Shown piece by piece: positions 1 through 8,888 of a stretch of 64,000 nt of DNA (the stretch's first letter is position 1; each line of letters starts with the position of its first letter). The stretch is from Streptomyces sp. NBC_01381 (lineage in GTDB: Bacteria > Actinomycetota > Actinomycetes > Streptomycetales > Streptomycetaceae): contig NZ_JAPEPI010000001.1 in the NCBI RefSeq assembly GCF_026340305.1, forward strand, positions 4,340,001 through 4,404,000, given 5' to 3'. Position numbers and translations under genes: made by a program. Below the pieces are notes generated by a model. The model had not been told where the DNA came from. It searched no databases and worked only from the letters and a program-made list of their open reading frames with translations.

Positions 1-1
1 C

Positions 2-811
2 CTGGTCAGCACGGCGTTGCTGGTCCGCAAGACCGTGCGCGTGGTGGCCGCCGTCGTCGGGCGGTTCCGGCGGCGCACCGACCACGGGCTCTACCCGACG
101 GTCGTCGAGGAGATCCTCCGCGAGTTCTACCTGGCCGGCGTGGGCGCGGCGATCTGGGACGCGATGAAGCGGCAGACCGCCGACACCTTCGCCGCCAGTG
201 ACGAGGCCCGTGCCGGACGGTACTTCCTCGACCGGTTCGCCGAACTGCTCGCCACCGGCACCCGGCCCCAGGTGACCGTCGTCGGCCACAGCGCGGGCGC
301 CGTGTTCATCGGCAACCTCCTCGACGACATCGCCCGCAGGCGCGCCGCGGCCGACGACCCCATGCCGCCCGACTTCCGCTTCCGCGACGTGGTGCTCCTC
401 GCGCCCGCCTGCACGGTGTCGCAGCTCGCACCCGTCGTACGCCGCCAGGCCGAACTCTTCGACCGGTTCCGGATGTTCACCATGAACGACCCGGCGGAGC
501 GGGCCGACCACCTGGTGCCGTTCCTGTACCCGAGGTCGCTGCTCTACTTCATCTCCGGCGTCCTGGAACGCGGGCAGGACAAGAAGTCCGCCGTCGTTCC
601 GGTCGCCGGCATGCAGCACTGGTACCTCGACGCGGCGGCCGTGGACCGCGACTCGGCCGACCTGCGCGGCTTCCTGAGCGCCAACCCCGCGCGGACCGTG
701 TGGTCACCGGGCGACGGCGGCCGCGGACGGCGGTCGGGCGCCATCAGCCACATCGCGTTCGACGACGACCCAGACGTGCTCGCGAGCATGGCCGACATGC
801 TCGCCGACTGA
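2..811 (+). CDS. alpha/beta-hydrolase-type protein, 5' end outside window
   Basis: The frame is open to the left edge and the first possible start inside the window is a TTG at 17 without a ribosome site, so the gene is probably cut by the window. The visible part carries a nucleophile-elbow motif GHSAG (positions about 284-298) after a hydrophobic strand, and a late His in a GMQHW context that could complete the triad. This fits a serine hydrolase of unknown substrate. The caspase-fold gene starts 24 bases after its stop in the same direction, so the two are probably co-transcribed. The C-terminal 60 residues are Gly/Arg/Asp rich and unrecognised. Confidence 0.6.
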   Translation: MVSTALLVRKTVRVVAAVVGRFRRRTDHGLYPTVVEEILREFYLAGVGAAIWDAMKRQTADTFAASDEARAGRYFLDRFAELLATGTRPQVTVVGHSAGAVFIGNLLDDIARRRAAADDPMPPDFRFRDVVLLAPACTVSQLAPVVRRQAELFDRFRMFTMNDPAERADHLVPFLYPRSLLYFISGVLERGQDKKSAVVPVAGMQHWYLDAAAVDRDSADLRGFLSANPARTVWSPGDGGRGRRSGAISHIAFDDDPDVLASMADMLAD

Positions 812-835
812 CGCCACCGACGGGGGAGATAACGA

Positions 836-1906
836 ATGAACGACCTGCACTACGCAGTGGTCGTCGGCATCAACCGATACCCGGCCATCGGCGACCTACA
901 GGGGGCACGGGGCGACGCCTGCCGGTTCCACGACTGGCTCGTCGACCCCGGGGGAGGCGCCGTGCCCGCGGCCAATGTCCATCTGGTCACCGCGAGCGAG
1001 GAGGACGAGCGCACCGACGACTTCCTGAGCGCCGTGCCGACCCGGGACTACGTCGACCGGGCGCTCTACCGTTCGCACACGGCCGTGGGGAAGGCCGTCA
1101 GGGCCAGGCCTGAGGAGGAGCAGTCCGACGCATGGCGGGCGACCAGGCTCTACGTCTTCCTGGCGGGGCACGGGTTCTCACCGTCCAACAACAGCGACGC
1201 GGCGCTGCTCATGGCCAACGCCGCGCGGGACTACATGGGCAGCCACATCGCCGTACGCCAGTATCTGAACTGGTACGAGTCGGCGTCGCCGTTCCACGAG
1301 GTGGTCTTCCTCGCCGACTGCTGCCGCACCCGCTTCGGCGGCGTGGAAGCCTTCGCCCCGCCCTTCACCGGAAGCACCGAGGCACCCGAGGACGTCGACT
1401 ACTTCGTCGGCTTCGCGACATCGCTCGGCGACCCCGCCTACGAGGAGCAGATCGCCGACCGCGACGGGGCAAGGGGGCACTTCACGACCGCGGTCCTGGA
1501 AGGGCTGCGCGGCGCGAGCGCCACCCCGGCGGGCACGGTCACCTCCGACGGCCTCGCCAACTACGTCACGACATCGGTGCGGGCCAGGACCGGGGGCGCG
1601 CTGGTGCCGCAGCAGGCCAGGTTCATCACGGGCGCAAGCGCCCCGATGGTCTTCACGCGGGGTGTGGAGGATCCGTCGGCCCCGGTGACGCTGCGCTTCC
1701 CCGAAGGCTTCCGCGGCTGGGTGCAGCTGCGGGGCGGCGCCCCCGGCGAACCACCGATCAGGCTGCACGTCGACGCGGCGGAAAGCGTCGAGAAGCTCAA
1801 GCCCGGGATGTACCGCGCCATGCCGGAGAGCGTGAACGCGGTGGACTTCCGGGACGGCGGATTCTTCGAGGTAATGACAGGCGGTGGCAATGGTGTCCAG
1901 CTCTGA
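836..1906 (+). CDS. caspase-family (C14) cysteine protease
   Basis: The N-terminus shows the caspase-fold strand YAVVVGINRYP followed by a GARGDA segment and helix. The catalytic His lies in LAGHG (His112) and the nucleophile in LADCCR (Cys163 by alignment with the D-x-C pattern of metacaspases; Cys162 precedes it). The start is the ATG at 836 behind a good GGGGGAG site. After the protease domain (about 1-270) follows a roughly 85-residue beta-rich tail containing LKPGMYR. The next gene overlaps the 3' end by 23 bases, which indicates translational coupling. Bacterial caspases of this type often act in stress or phage-triggered signalling; the role here is inferred, not shown. Confidence 0.8.
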   Translation: MNDLHYAVVVGINRYPAIGDLQGARGDACRFHDWLVDPGGGAVPAANVHLVTASEEDERTDDFLSAVPTRDYVDRALYRSHTAVGKAVRARPEEEQSDAWRATRLYVFLAGHGFSPSNNSDAALLMANAARDYMGSHIAVRQYLNWYESASPFHEVVFLADCCRTRFGGVEAFAPPFTGSTEAPEDVDYFVGFATSLGDPAYEEQIADRDGARGHFTTAVLEGLRGASATPAGTVTSDGLANYVTTSVRARTGGALVPQQARFITGASAPMVFTRGVEDPSAPVTLRFPEGFRGWVQLRGGAPGEPPIRLHVDAAESVEKLKPGMYRAMPESVNAVDFRDGGFFEVMTGGGNGVQL

Positions 1907-3257
1907 GGACCGGCGGCACGCACGAGAAGAGGCCGCGGCCGGGGTGCCGTTCGTCGTCATCCCGGACACCCCGTCGGTCCTTGTGACCGTCACGGACTCG
2001 GCGTTCCGGGAGGTGGCCCACGCGATGGGCACCATCGACACCACCCTTCCGCCCGGCATCTACCGCATCGAGCAGCGGTTCGGCGGGGAGGTGGACAGCC
2101 GGTTCGTCGAGGTCGGCACCGAGCCGTTCACCGAACGCCTCGCGCTGCCCCGCATGCCCACGCCCACTCCGGTCGAGGGCACCCCGACGACCCGCGAGGA
2201 CCATCGCGCGGCGGCGCAGCGCTGGAGCACGCACGTGACCCACGGCGCGGGCACGCCCACCCTCATGGTGCTGATCCGCAATCTGCGCCGGGGCTGGCAG
2301 CTCGACCCGTACGCCCTGGAGGTGGCCGGCGAGGACGGCACACCCGTGGACGGCGGAGCCGGCGGCTGGGAGCCGTCAGGAGGCGAGGAATGGTCGGCCT
2401 GGAGCGGTGAACTGCCGCCGGGCGGCTACCGGTTGCGGCTGCGCAGGGAACCCGCCGACGGGCTGCCGCTCGCCCAGGCGCTGCACGTGCTCGAAGGGTG
2501 GACCACCCTGGTGTTCGTGAGCAACGGGCCGCAGGGCCCGCAGCCGCAGTTCGCCTCGATCCAGATGGTGCGCCAGGGCGCGGGATGGGAGTCCAAGGAC
2601 CGCACGCTCGGCCTCGCCCTGGAAGCCGCGCTCTCCGGACTGCGGCAGGGCATCGACCTGGTGTCGACCCGGCAGCTCGTCGAGCTGCTCGACGCCAAGA
2701 CCCTCAACCCGTTCATGGGGATCATCGGCGCGCACGCCCTGCTGCTGCACCCGGTGCCCGATCTGGAGCGGATCGGCACCCTGGTGGGCAATCTCGTGCA
2801 CGAGGCCCCGCACCATCCGGACATCGCCGCGCTCTCCACGAGGATCGGCGAACCGGTGGCGCCCGTCGTGTCGCCGCCCATGCTCGCCGCGTCCTGCCGC
2901 CTCCTGGTCAAGGCGGACTCGGTCGACCCGGGGGTCCTCCAGGACGGTTCGGTGGCGGAGAACGTGGCGGAACACCTCGTCGGGCGCGGCGTGTGGACGA
3001 CCTGGGTGGAGCAGGAGCGGGTGCCGATCGGCGCGGGGGCTCGGGATGCCTTCCACATCCCCGCGCAGCGGTCCAGGGAGACCGATCCGGTCGACCGGGT
3101 CCAGCGCTACGTCATGGACATCGCGAGCGTGGAGGACAAGACCGTCGACGACGTGCTGAGCAGCCTGGAGCCGAAGGACCTCTGCCGCCGGACCGGGCTG
3201 CCCCACAAGGCGGTCGACAAGGCGATCGAGCAACTCAGGCACCCGGAGGGGGAGTGA
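1884..3257 (+). CDS. unknown partner of the caspase, PPGxYR beta domains
   Basis: No family is recognised. The start could be GTG 1884, ATG 1890 or GTG 1893; all overlap the caspase stop at 1906. Two regions look like short beta-sandwich modules with the same signature: LPPGIYR near residue 56 and LPPGGYR near residue 178. A related LKPGMYR occurs in the tail of the caspase next door. The middle (about 200-330) is helical. The C-terminal 60 residues (VDRVQRYVMDIASVED onward, with CRRTGLPHKAVDKAIEQL) look like a small winged-helix or adaptor fold. Overlap with the protease gene suggests the two proteins work together, for example as protease and substrate or sensor. Confidence 0.6.
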   Translation: MAMVSSSEDRRHAREEAAAGVPFVVIPDTPSVLVTVTDSAFREVAHAMGTIDTTLPPGIYRIEQRFGGEVDSRFVEVGTEPFTERLALPRMPTPTPVEGTPTTREDHRAAAQRWSTHVTHGAGTPTLMVLIRNLRRGWQLDPYALEVAGEDGTPVDGGAGGWEPSGGEEWSAWSGELPPGGYRLRLRREPADGLPLAQALHVLEGWTTLVFVSNGPQGPQPQFASIQMVRQGAGWESKDRTLGLALEAALSGLRQGIDLVSTRQLVELLDAKTLNPFMGIIGAHALLLHPVPDLERIGTLVGNLVHEAPHHPDIAALSTRIGEPVAPVVSPPMLAASCRLLVKADSVDPGVLQDGSVAENVAEHLVGRGVWTTWVEQERVPIGAGARDAFHIPAQRSRETDPVDRVQRYVMDIASVEDKTVDDVLSSLEPKDLCRRTGLPHKAVDKAIEQLRHPEGE

Positions 3258-3273
3258 GGCGCTTGAGGCGGGA

Positions 3274-3317
3274 GAACGGCGACGGCCGGGACATTCGCGT
3301 CCCGGCCGTCGCCGTTC
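3274..3317. terminator. strong hairpin after the caspase operon
   Basis: A perfect inverted repeat with 19-bp arms (3274-3292 and 3299-3317) and a 6-base loop lies 17 bases after the stop of the caspase partner gene. It lacks a clear T-run, as is common in Streptomyces terminators. Confidence 0.75.
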
Positions 3318-3417
3318 CCCGGTCCCCGTCACCGCGCACGGCACCCCCGTGTCCGTGCGTGGCCGGGTGGTTCCAGGGTCCGGGAGCGCCCATCACGCCG
3401 CCGTCACCGCGGTGTCA

Positions 3418-3465
3418 CGGCCGGCCCGCCCGTGTACCCCCGAGCGCACACGGGCGGGCCGGCCG
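3418..3465. terminator. second hairpin, convergent with the SARP gene
   Basis: A perfect 18-bp inverted repeat (3418-3435 and 3448-3465, 12-base loop) lies 20 bases beyond the stop of the leftward SARP gene. With the hairpin at 3274-3317 it insulates the two convergent units. Confidence 0.7.
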
Positions 3466-3485
3466 AGGCCGGGCGCGGGCGCCCG

Positions 3486-4232
3486 TCACATCAGCACATG
3501 GCGCACCATCGTGAAGAACTGCGCCGACGGCTCGATGCCGAGTTCCGTACGGAGCAGCCCGCGGAAGGCCTTGAAGTGCCGTACCGCCTCCGCGAGGTTG
3601 TTCTCGGCGAGGTGCACCGAGACGACCGCGCGGTGCGCGCTCTCGCGCAGCGGGTCGATCCGGGTGCTCTCCAGAGCGGCCTCCAGGGCGGGCGCGTACT
3701 GCTCCTGGGCGACGAGCCGCGCCGACAGCGCCTCCAGGGCGTGCAGCCGCAGCTGGTGCAGCCGCTCCCGCTCGAACACCACCCACTCCTGGTACCAGCC
3801 GGGCAGCAGCTCGCCCATGCCGAGCAGCGAGGCGCACGCGGCCCCGGTTCCCTCCGCCGGGGCCGCGAGAATGTGGTGTGCCGTGGTGGTGAAGTCCTGG
3901 ATGTCCATCCGGACGCGCCGGTCCAGCGAGAGCACCCCGGACCCTGCGTCCGCGACCACCGAACTCGCGCCGTTGAGGCGCCAGATGGCGGTCCGCAGAC
4001 AGGCCCGCGCGCGTTCCTCGGTGACATCGGGCCACAGCGTCCCCGCGAGGGCCGACCGCGTCGCCGAGCCGCGCAGCGCGAGCAGGGCGATCAGCTGCTG
4101 CCCGCTGGCGGGGACGCCGACCGGCACGGCGCCCCCGCCCTCGTCGCGGCTGAGCTGGAATCCCCCGAGCAGCCGCAGCCGCAGAGCGGGTGGTGCGTCG
4201 TCGCACACCGCCGGACATTCCGTGACGGTCAT
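3486..4232 (-). CDS. SARP-type regulator with BTAD domain
   Basis: The protein (248 aa from ATG 4232) has an OmpR-like winged helix at its N-terminus (LRLRLLGGFQLSRDE to about residue 90, with RSALAGTLWPD and a TAIWRL recognition-helix region). A bacterial transcriptional activation domain of TPR-like helices follows, ending LLRTELGIEPS, a hallmark of this family. ATG 4232 is preceded by a GGGGG ribosome site; an upstream in-frame GTG at 4271 has none. SARP proteins activate secondary-metabolite clusters, but no such cluster is visible here. It lies downstream of, and reads in the same direction as, the LAL regulator. Confidence 0.85.
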   Translation of the reverse strand: MTVTECPAVCDDAPPALRLRLLGGFQLSRDEGGGAVPVGVPASGQQLIALLALRGSATRSALAGTLWPDVTEERARACLRTAIWRLNGASSVVADAGSGVLSLDRRVRMDIQDFTTTAHHILAAPAEGTGAACASLLGMGELLPGWYQEWVVFERERLHQLRLHALEALSARLVAQEQYAPALEAALESTRIDPLRESAHRAVVSVHLAENNLAEAVRHFKAFRGLLRTELGIEPSAQFFTMVRHVLM

Positions 4233-4354
4233 CTGTACCCCCAGTTGAGCAACCCGCCCCTGACCTGGCACGAACCTACGCCGGGGGTCACCTGGGGTGC
4301 CTCAGGGAACCGCCCAGGGATATCCCCGGTCTGCCGGGCCCGAGGCCGCGACGG

Positions 4355-7174
4355 CTACGACGACGCGCGGTGTTCCTGCGGCGAGAAGTGGCTCACGAGC
4401 CCGATACGGGAGGTGATGCCGAGCTTCGTGTACGTGTGGCCCAGGTGGTACTCGATGGTCTTGACGCTCAGCGCGAGCGCGGTGGCGATCTGCCGGTTGG
4501 TCAGGCCCTGCGACGCCAGGCGCGCGACGGCGAGCTCCTGCGGGGTGAGTCCGTCGGCGGCGGGTCCGGCATCCGCCGGCTCCTGGGCGGGCCGCGGCGG
4601 TGCGGCCCGGCCGCAGGCGTCCAACTCCCGTTCGCAGCGCGCCAAGTAGGGGGCGGCACCCAGGGCGCGCATCGTGGTGTACGCGGCGTGCAGCTGCTCC
4701 ACGGCGACCGAGCGGCGGCCGATCCGGCGCAGGAACGCCCCGTGGTCGAGTTCAACGCGGGCCCGGCCGAAGGGCGATGGCACTTGCGCGGCCTGGTCGT
4801 GGGCGCGCAGGAAGGACGCCTGGGCGCGGTCGGTCTCGCGGCGCGCCGCGTGCAGGTTTCCGCGCACCCGCGCCGCCGCGGCGAGCGCCGAGTGCCGCCC
4901 CCGGGCCGCCGCCCGCTCCTCGTACGGCAGGAGCACGGCCTCGGCCTCGTCGAACTCGCCCAGGTGGATCAGCGCGTCGACGATCAGCTCACGCCAGGCC
5001 ACCACGCCCGGCTCGTTCACCCCGTCGTGCGAGGCGAACCCGAGGAGCGGCCGCAGCGCCTCGACGACCCGCTCCGGTTCCGCGCGTGCCTCGGCGAAGA
5101 GGCCGTGCGCCGACGCCGCGTACGCGAACGCCAGCGCGCTCTCGTCGCAGCCGGGCGCGTCAAGGGCGAGCCGCAGATGCACCGAAGCCCGCTCCCACTC
5201 GCCGCGCGCCGACAGGATCCAGCAGGCGATGGCGTGCGTGACGGGCTTGAGCCACGACTGCTCGGTGTCGTCGGCGATCGACGCGGACGCCTCCGCGTGG
5301 ATCAGTGCCTCGTCCCAGTCGCCGAGCCGATGCAGGGTGTGGGCGAGCGCCGACGCCGAGAGCAGCCGCAGCGGCACGGTCCCCCTGCGGCAGCTCGCCA
5401 CCGCCCCGAGCAGGTCGCAGCGGGCACCCTGCAGATCGTCCGACCACAGCCTCAACTGCCCCCGTGCCAACAGGAGATCGATGCTCGACGGGGGCACGAG
5501 CAGCGGATCGGGCAGCTCGCCTGCGAGCTCGATGCCCTTCTGGGCGAATCCGCTCAGGCCAAGGGCGAGCAGGTGGTTGAAGCGCAGCATCCGGCTCGGC
5601 CCCTGCAGGGTGGACAGGCGCTGCGCGCGTTCCGCCCACCGGGCGGCGTCGGCGGCCCGCCCCCGCATCACGGCGGCGTAGCTCAACTGCTCGGCGGCCC
5701 GCGCGGCCAGCGAGGGGTCGTTCTCGCGGTCGCACTGGTCCCAGGCGTCGACCAGCAGCGTCTGCGCCTGCTCCATACGTCCCTGGACGCGCGCCACATA
5801 GCCGCGGACATAGCCCCGCAGCGCGGGATCCGCGGTCTCCGGCAGTCCCGCGGCGAGTTCGGCCGACTCGTGCACCCTGCCGTCGAGCAGCAGCGCCTCG
5901 ACGGCTTCGACGGCGAGCCGGTCGCGCTCCTGGTCGGTCGTCGCGACGCGCGACGCGTGCCGCAGATGCGTTCCCGCGACCGCCCACTGCCCGGTGGCGG
6001 CCTCCCGCCTCGCGCATGCGGCGAGCGCGGCGGCGAGGTGTTCGTCGGGGCCCGTGGCGGCGAGCACCCGGTGGCGCAGGCTCGAGTACTCGTCGCCGAC
6101 CAGCGCCGCGGCACGGGTGTGCAGGGCGGCCCGGTGGGCGGGGCCGATGTCCTGGTAGACGGCGGCGTGCACCAGGGGGTGCGGGAAGGCGATCTCGGGG
6201 GCGGTCCCGGCGGGCAGTTCCCGCAACAGCCCTGCCTTGACGGCCCGTTCGAGCGCGGGCAGCGGAGCGGGCACCCGCGCGAGCGATGCGGCCACGACCA
6301 GCGGGCTGGAGAGCCCGAGAATGCTGACCGCCTGCACGAGCCGCAGCGCCTGGGGTCCGCACTCCGCGAGATTGGCGAGCACCAGCATGGCGTACGAACG
6401 TGGGGCGGGCAGCGGCGTCGCCACGTCCCGCAGGACACGGTCCGGCACCTGGTCGAGCAGGGCGCGGGCGTGCAGCGGGTTGCCGTGCGTGTGGTCGTGG
6501 AGCCGTACGGAGGCGGAGTGCGGGAGCCGGTCGGTGCCCAACTGGACACTGAGCGAGCCGAGTTCGTCGGGGCTGAGCCCTTCGAGAGGGATCCGGCGGG
6601 TGCGCACGTCACCGAGCAGACGGCGGATGCCGTCCGGCAGTTGGGGCGCGGCCGGGTCCCGTGCCGTCACGATGGCAAGGACCTTGTCGACGCGGAGCCG
6701 CCGCAGTGCGAACGTCAGCGCGTTCAGGGACGCGGAGTCCGCCCAGTGCGCGTCGTCGAGGACGAGGATGACCGGCCCCTTGTCCTGGAGCTCGCTCAGC
6801 AGGTCGAGCAGCCCGAAGCCGGCCGCGAGCGGCGGCAGCGTGCCGGGGGCCGAGCGGGGCACGCGGACCAGCGATCCGAGGCAGTCCGGCAGCGGGATGG
6901 GGCTCTGCCCGACGAACTGGGCGAGCACCCCGCACGGCAGCCCGCTCTCGTTCTCCTCACCGCTGGCCTGCAGCACACAGGCGTCGCCCGCCGTGTCCAG
7001 GAACCTGCGGATCAGCGCGGTCTTGCCGATCCCGCCGGGCCCGTCGATCAGCACGAGGCGCGGCACACCGTCGCACGCCTGCCGGAACTCCTCCTGGAGC
7101 ACGGCGAGTTCGTGTGTGCGACCGGCGAACGCCGGATTGTGGACATGGCCGTTCAGCGTGTTCCCGGACGTCAT
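4355..7174 (-). CDS. LAL-family LuxR regulator with AAA-type ATPase
   Basis: The protein is about 939 aa from ATG 7174, which sits behind a GGTGGGGG site; in-frame sequence upstream reaches 7258 but lacks a better start. After a GRTHEL entry motif it has a Walker A motif GPGGIGKTAL and a Walker B strand VILVLDDAHWADS, then a long helical TPR-like middle. A LuxR/GerE helix-turn-helix lies at the extreme C-terminus (LTPQELAVARLASQGLTNRQI, then KTIEYHLGHTYTKLG). Large ATP-binding LuxR proteins of this type are usually pathway activators. With the SARP gene it forms a regulator pair without an evident target in the window. Confidence 0.88.
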   Translation of the reverse strand: MTSGNTLNGHVHNPAFAGRTHELAVLQEEFRQACDGVPRLVLIDGPGGIGKTALIRRFLDTAGDACVLQASGEENESGLPCGVLAQFVGQSPIPLPDCLGSLVRVPRSAPGTLPPLAAGFGLLDLLSELQDKGPVILVLDDAHWADSASLNALTFALRRLRVDKVLAIVTARDPAAPQLPDGIRRLLGDVRTRRIPLEGLSPDELGSLSVQLGTDRLPHSASVRLHDHTHGNPLHARALLDQVPDRVLRDVATPLPAPRSYAMLVLANLAECGPQALRLVQAVSILGLSSPLVVAASLARVPAPLPALERAVKAGLLRELPAGTAPEIAFPHPLVHAAVYQDIGPAHRAALHTRAAALVGDEYSSLRHRVLAATGPDEHLAAALAACARREAATGQWAVAGTHLRHASRVATTDQERDRLAVEAVEALLLDGRVHESAELAAGLPETADPALRGYVRGYVARVQGRMEQAQTLLVDAWDQCDRENDPSLAARAAEQLSYAAVMRGRAADAARWAERAQRLSTLQGPSRMLRFNHLLALGLSGFAQKGIELAGELPDPLLVPPSSIDLLLARGQLRLWSDDLQGARCDLLGAVASCRRGTVPLRLLSASALAHTLHRLGDWDEALIHAEASASIADDTEQSWLKPVTHAIACWILSARGEWERASVHLRLALDAPGCDESALAFAYAASAHGLFAEARAEPERVVEALRPLLGFASHDGVNEPGVVAWRELIVDALIHLGEFDEAEAVLLPYEERAAARGRHSALAAAARVRGNLHAARRETDRAQASFLRAHDQAAQVPSPFGRARVELDHGAFLRRIGRRSVAVEQLHAAYTTMRALGAAPYLARCERELDACGRAAPPRPAQEPADAGPAADGLTPQELAVARLASQGLTNRQIATALALSVKTIEYHLGHTYTKLGITSRIGLVSHFSPQEHRASS

Positions 7175-7329
7175 CACCGCCCCCACCTGTCGACACCCGG
7201 TAAGGCCGCCCGGACCGTGACGGCGAGTCGTGCCGGGCGTATGACCCTGAACGTCCACGATGATGCCGAAACCGCTCTCGGTACAAGCTGATTCCCCACT
7301 CCCGAACAGCGGTTTCCCGCCGGGCGGGA

Positions 7330-7521
7330 TCAGATGTCACAGGAGTCGTCACCCGTCGCGGACGAGGGCGCCGATTCGGGCGGAGGTTCGAGGAGCGACA
7401 GGAGCTCGAGCCAGCCGTGAAACGGCGTGCCCCTCCCCGTGTCCTCCTCGCCGTCTTCTTCGTCCACGACGTTCCCGTGCACGCCCCCGTGGGAGCGGAA
7501 CACCTCGATGACGTAGCGCAC
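7330..7521 (-). CDS. small acidic hypothetical protein (63 aa)
   Basis: GTG 7521 is the likely start because an AGGAGGG site lies 5 bases before it; in-frame sequence upstream to 7617 has no comparable site. The product starts MRYVIEVFRSHGG, continues with an acidic DEEDGEED stretch and a GTPFHGWLELLSLLE segment, and ends in a low-complexity tail. No family is recognised. It reads leftwards upstream of the LAL gene, whose start is 156 bases away, so it might be co-transcribed with it. Confidence 0.55.
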   Translation of the reverse strand: MRYVIEVFRSHGGVHGNVVDEEDGEEDTGRGTPFHGWLELLSLLEPPPESAPSSATGDDSCDI

Positions 7522-7675
7522 AACGCCCTCCTGGGGGGCCGGCACAGCCCCGAACGTGACACATCGCGACAGTGCGAGCCTAGGAACCCCGTTTCGCCCG
7601 GCGCTTCGGGGAGTCACCTGGGGATGACCCCAGTCCTAGGACCAGGGGGTGTGCCCAACCGCCCCGCGTGCCCCG

Positions 7676-8155
7676 TCAGTCCCAGGGCTCGCGCAGCGGC
7701 CTGCGCCTCCACCACACCCCGAGGCCGGACGCGGGACGTCCGTGCGGCAGCGGGACCCAGGGGCGCAGTGCTCCCCGCGGGTCCGGGGCGGTCGCGGCGA
7801 CGAAGCGGGCGTCGAGCTCCGCGAGCAGCCGCCCCGGCGGACCGCCGCGCGCCGCATCGGGCAGCGCGGCCATGACCTCATCCAGGACATCCCGGGATTC
7901 GAGATCATTCCCGTACTCGACGATGAAGTACGGCCGCCCGCCCGCCTCGAGGAGCCCCACAAGCCGCTCCCAGGACGCGAACCGGTACGCCACCGAGTAC
8001 ACCGGCGTCGTGACCGCGCCCCGCAGCCGGGGCGCGAGCCGCGACCGCTCAAGCTCCAGGCGCCGGGCGTCGCACCGCGCGAAGGCGGCAAGGACGATGC
8101 CCGGCAGCTCGTCCCACACAGCCCGGCTCCGCGGCGCGTCCCAGAAGACGTCCAC
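7676..8155 (-). CDS. hypothetical protein
   Basis: About 159 aa from GTG 8155, which follows a GAGGGGGG site closely; a GTG at 8176 would add 7 residues and overlap the end of the CDF remnant. The sequence has an alternating hydrophobic pattern (VDVFWDAP, RLRGAVTTPVYSVAYRF, RPYFIVEYGND) suggesting a mixed alpha/beta fold. No motif or family is recognised. The four-base overlap of the longer version with the CDF stop suggests the two were once co-transcribed. Confidence 0.5.
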   Translation of the reverse strand: MDVFWDAPRSRAVWDELPGIVLAAFARCDARRLELERSRLAPRLRGAVTTPVYSVAYRFASWERLVGLLEAGGRPYFIVEYGNDLESRDVLDEVMAALPDAARGGPPGRLLAELDARFVAATAPDPRGALRPWVPLPHGRPASGLGVWWRRRPLREPWD

Positions 8156-8172
8156 TCGCCCCCCCTCAGCTG

Positions 8173-8661
8173 TCACAGAACATGATGCGCCAGCGTCGCA
8201 TGCGGGTCGGGCGCGCCCGGAACCGGCGCCGGGTCCGCGTGCACCAGCGCGGCCGTCAGCTTCGGTACGGCTTGCAGCGGGGCGTGCTCGGCGGCGACCG
8301 CCACCTCGTGGGCGTAGCGCACGCTGAGGTCACCGTCGACGACGATGGCGACCTCGGCGCGCAGCCGGTGGCCGATCCAGCGCATCCGCAGCTCCCCGAC
8401 CGCGCGGACGCCGGGCACATGCTCCAGGGCGTGCTGCGCGGTGTCGACCACGGCCAGGTCGACGGCGTCCATGATGCGCCGGAACACCTCGCGGCAGGCG
8501 TCGCGCAGGACGAGCAGGATCGCGGCGGTGATGGCCAACCCCACGATGGGGTCGGCCAGTTGCCACCCGATGGCGGCGCCGCCCGCGCCGAGCAGGACGG
8601 CGAGCGAGGTGAATCCGTCGGTACGCGCGTGCAGCCCGTCGGCGACGAGGGCCGCGGAGCG
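8173..8661 (-). pseudogene. cation diffusion facilitator, N-terminal half lost
   Basis: From SAALVADGLHARTDG (about 8658) to the stop the translation matches the second half of CDF metal transporters: a metal-site Asp in HARTDG, two hydrophobic segments (LAVLLGAGGAAIGW and a following ITAAILLVL) and the cytoplasmic domain (RHMRWIGHRLRAE-type strand pattern). CDF proteins usually have about 300 residues and six membrane spans; here only about 160 remain. The residues before SAAL are low-complexity and unlike the family. The break coincides with the start of a primase-polymerase remnant on the other strand, so the gene was cut when mobile DNA joined here. Without helices 1-4 it should not transport. 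Confidence 0.75.
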
Positions 8662-8690
8662 AGGTGTCTCCGTCCGGCGACGGGCTGCAC
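8629..8690. repeat. 13-bp inverted repeat across the island junction
   Basis: GTGCAGCCCGTCG at 8629-8641 is repeated exactly in inverse orientation at 8678-8690. Each copy encodes Asp-Gly-Leu-His, once in the CDF remnant on the minus strand and once in the primase-polymerase remnant on the plus strand. The break between the two lies between the copies. Confidence 0.8.
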
Positions 8691-8888
8691 ATCTGGGGTC
8701 GCGCGAACGTCCGTCACGGGCGCCGCATCCGACGCCCCGACGGCACGGCCGTGGAGATCTACGGCACCGGTCGCCACATCGCAATGACGGGGCGCCGACA
8801 TGGCAACGCCCCGTCCGTCCTGGCAGATTTAGCGCGCGTCATTTCCGCCCTGACCGGACCTCGTCGCGTACCTCACGTACGGACCTGA
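8664..8888 (+). pseudogene. C-terminal fragment of a primase-polymerase (AICE/plasmid type)
   Basis: The frame reads SPSGDGLHIWGRANVRHG and on to EIYGTGRHIAMTGRRHGNAPS, the end of the bifunctional primase-polymerase domain found in replication proteins of actinomycete integrative elements and plasmids. Only about 74 residues remain and the catalytic N-terminal part is missing. The GTG at 8664 has no ribosome site. The 3' part is overlapped on the other strand by a short membrane-protein gene. I take it as debris of a replication gene left at the island edge. Confidence 0.6.

Noticed and set aside
3486..7174. SARP plus LAL as sign of an antibiotic cluster in the window
   Set aside because: No polyketide, peptide or terpene synthase genes lie within reach on either side; only the regulators can be supported.
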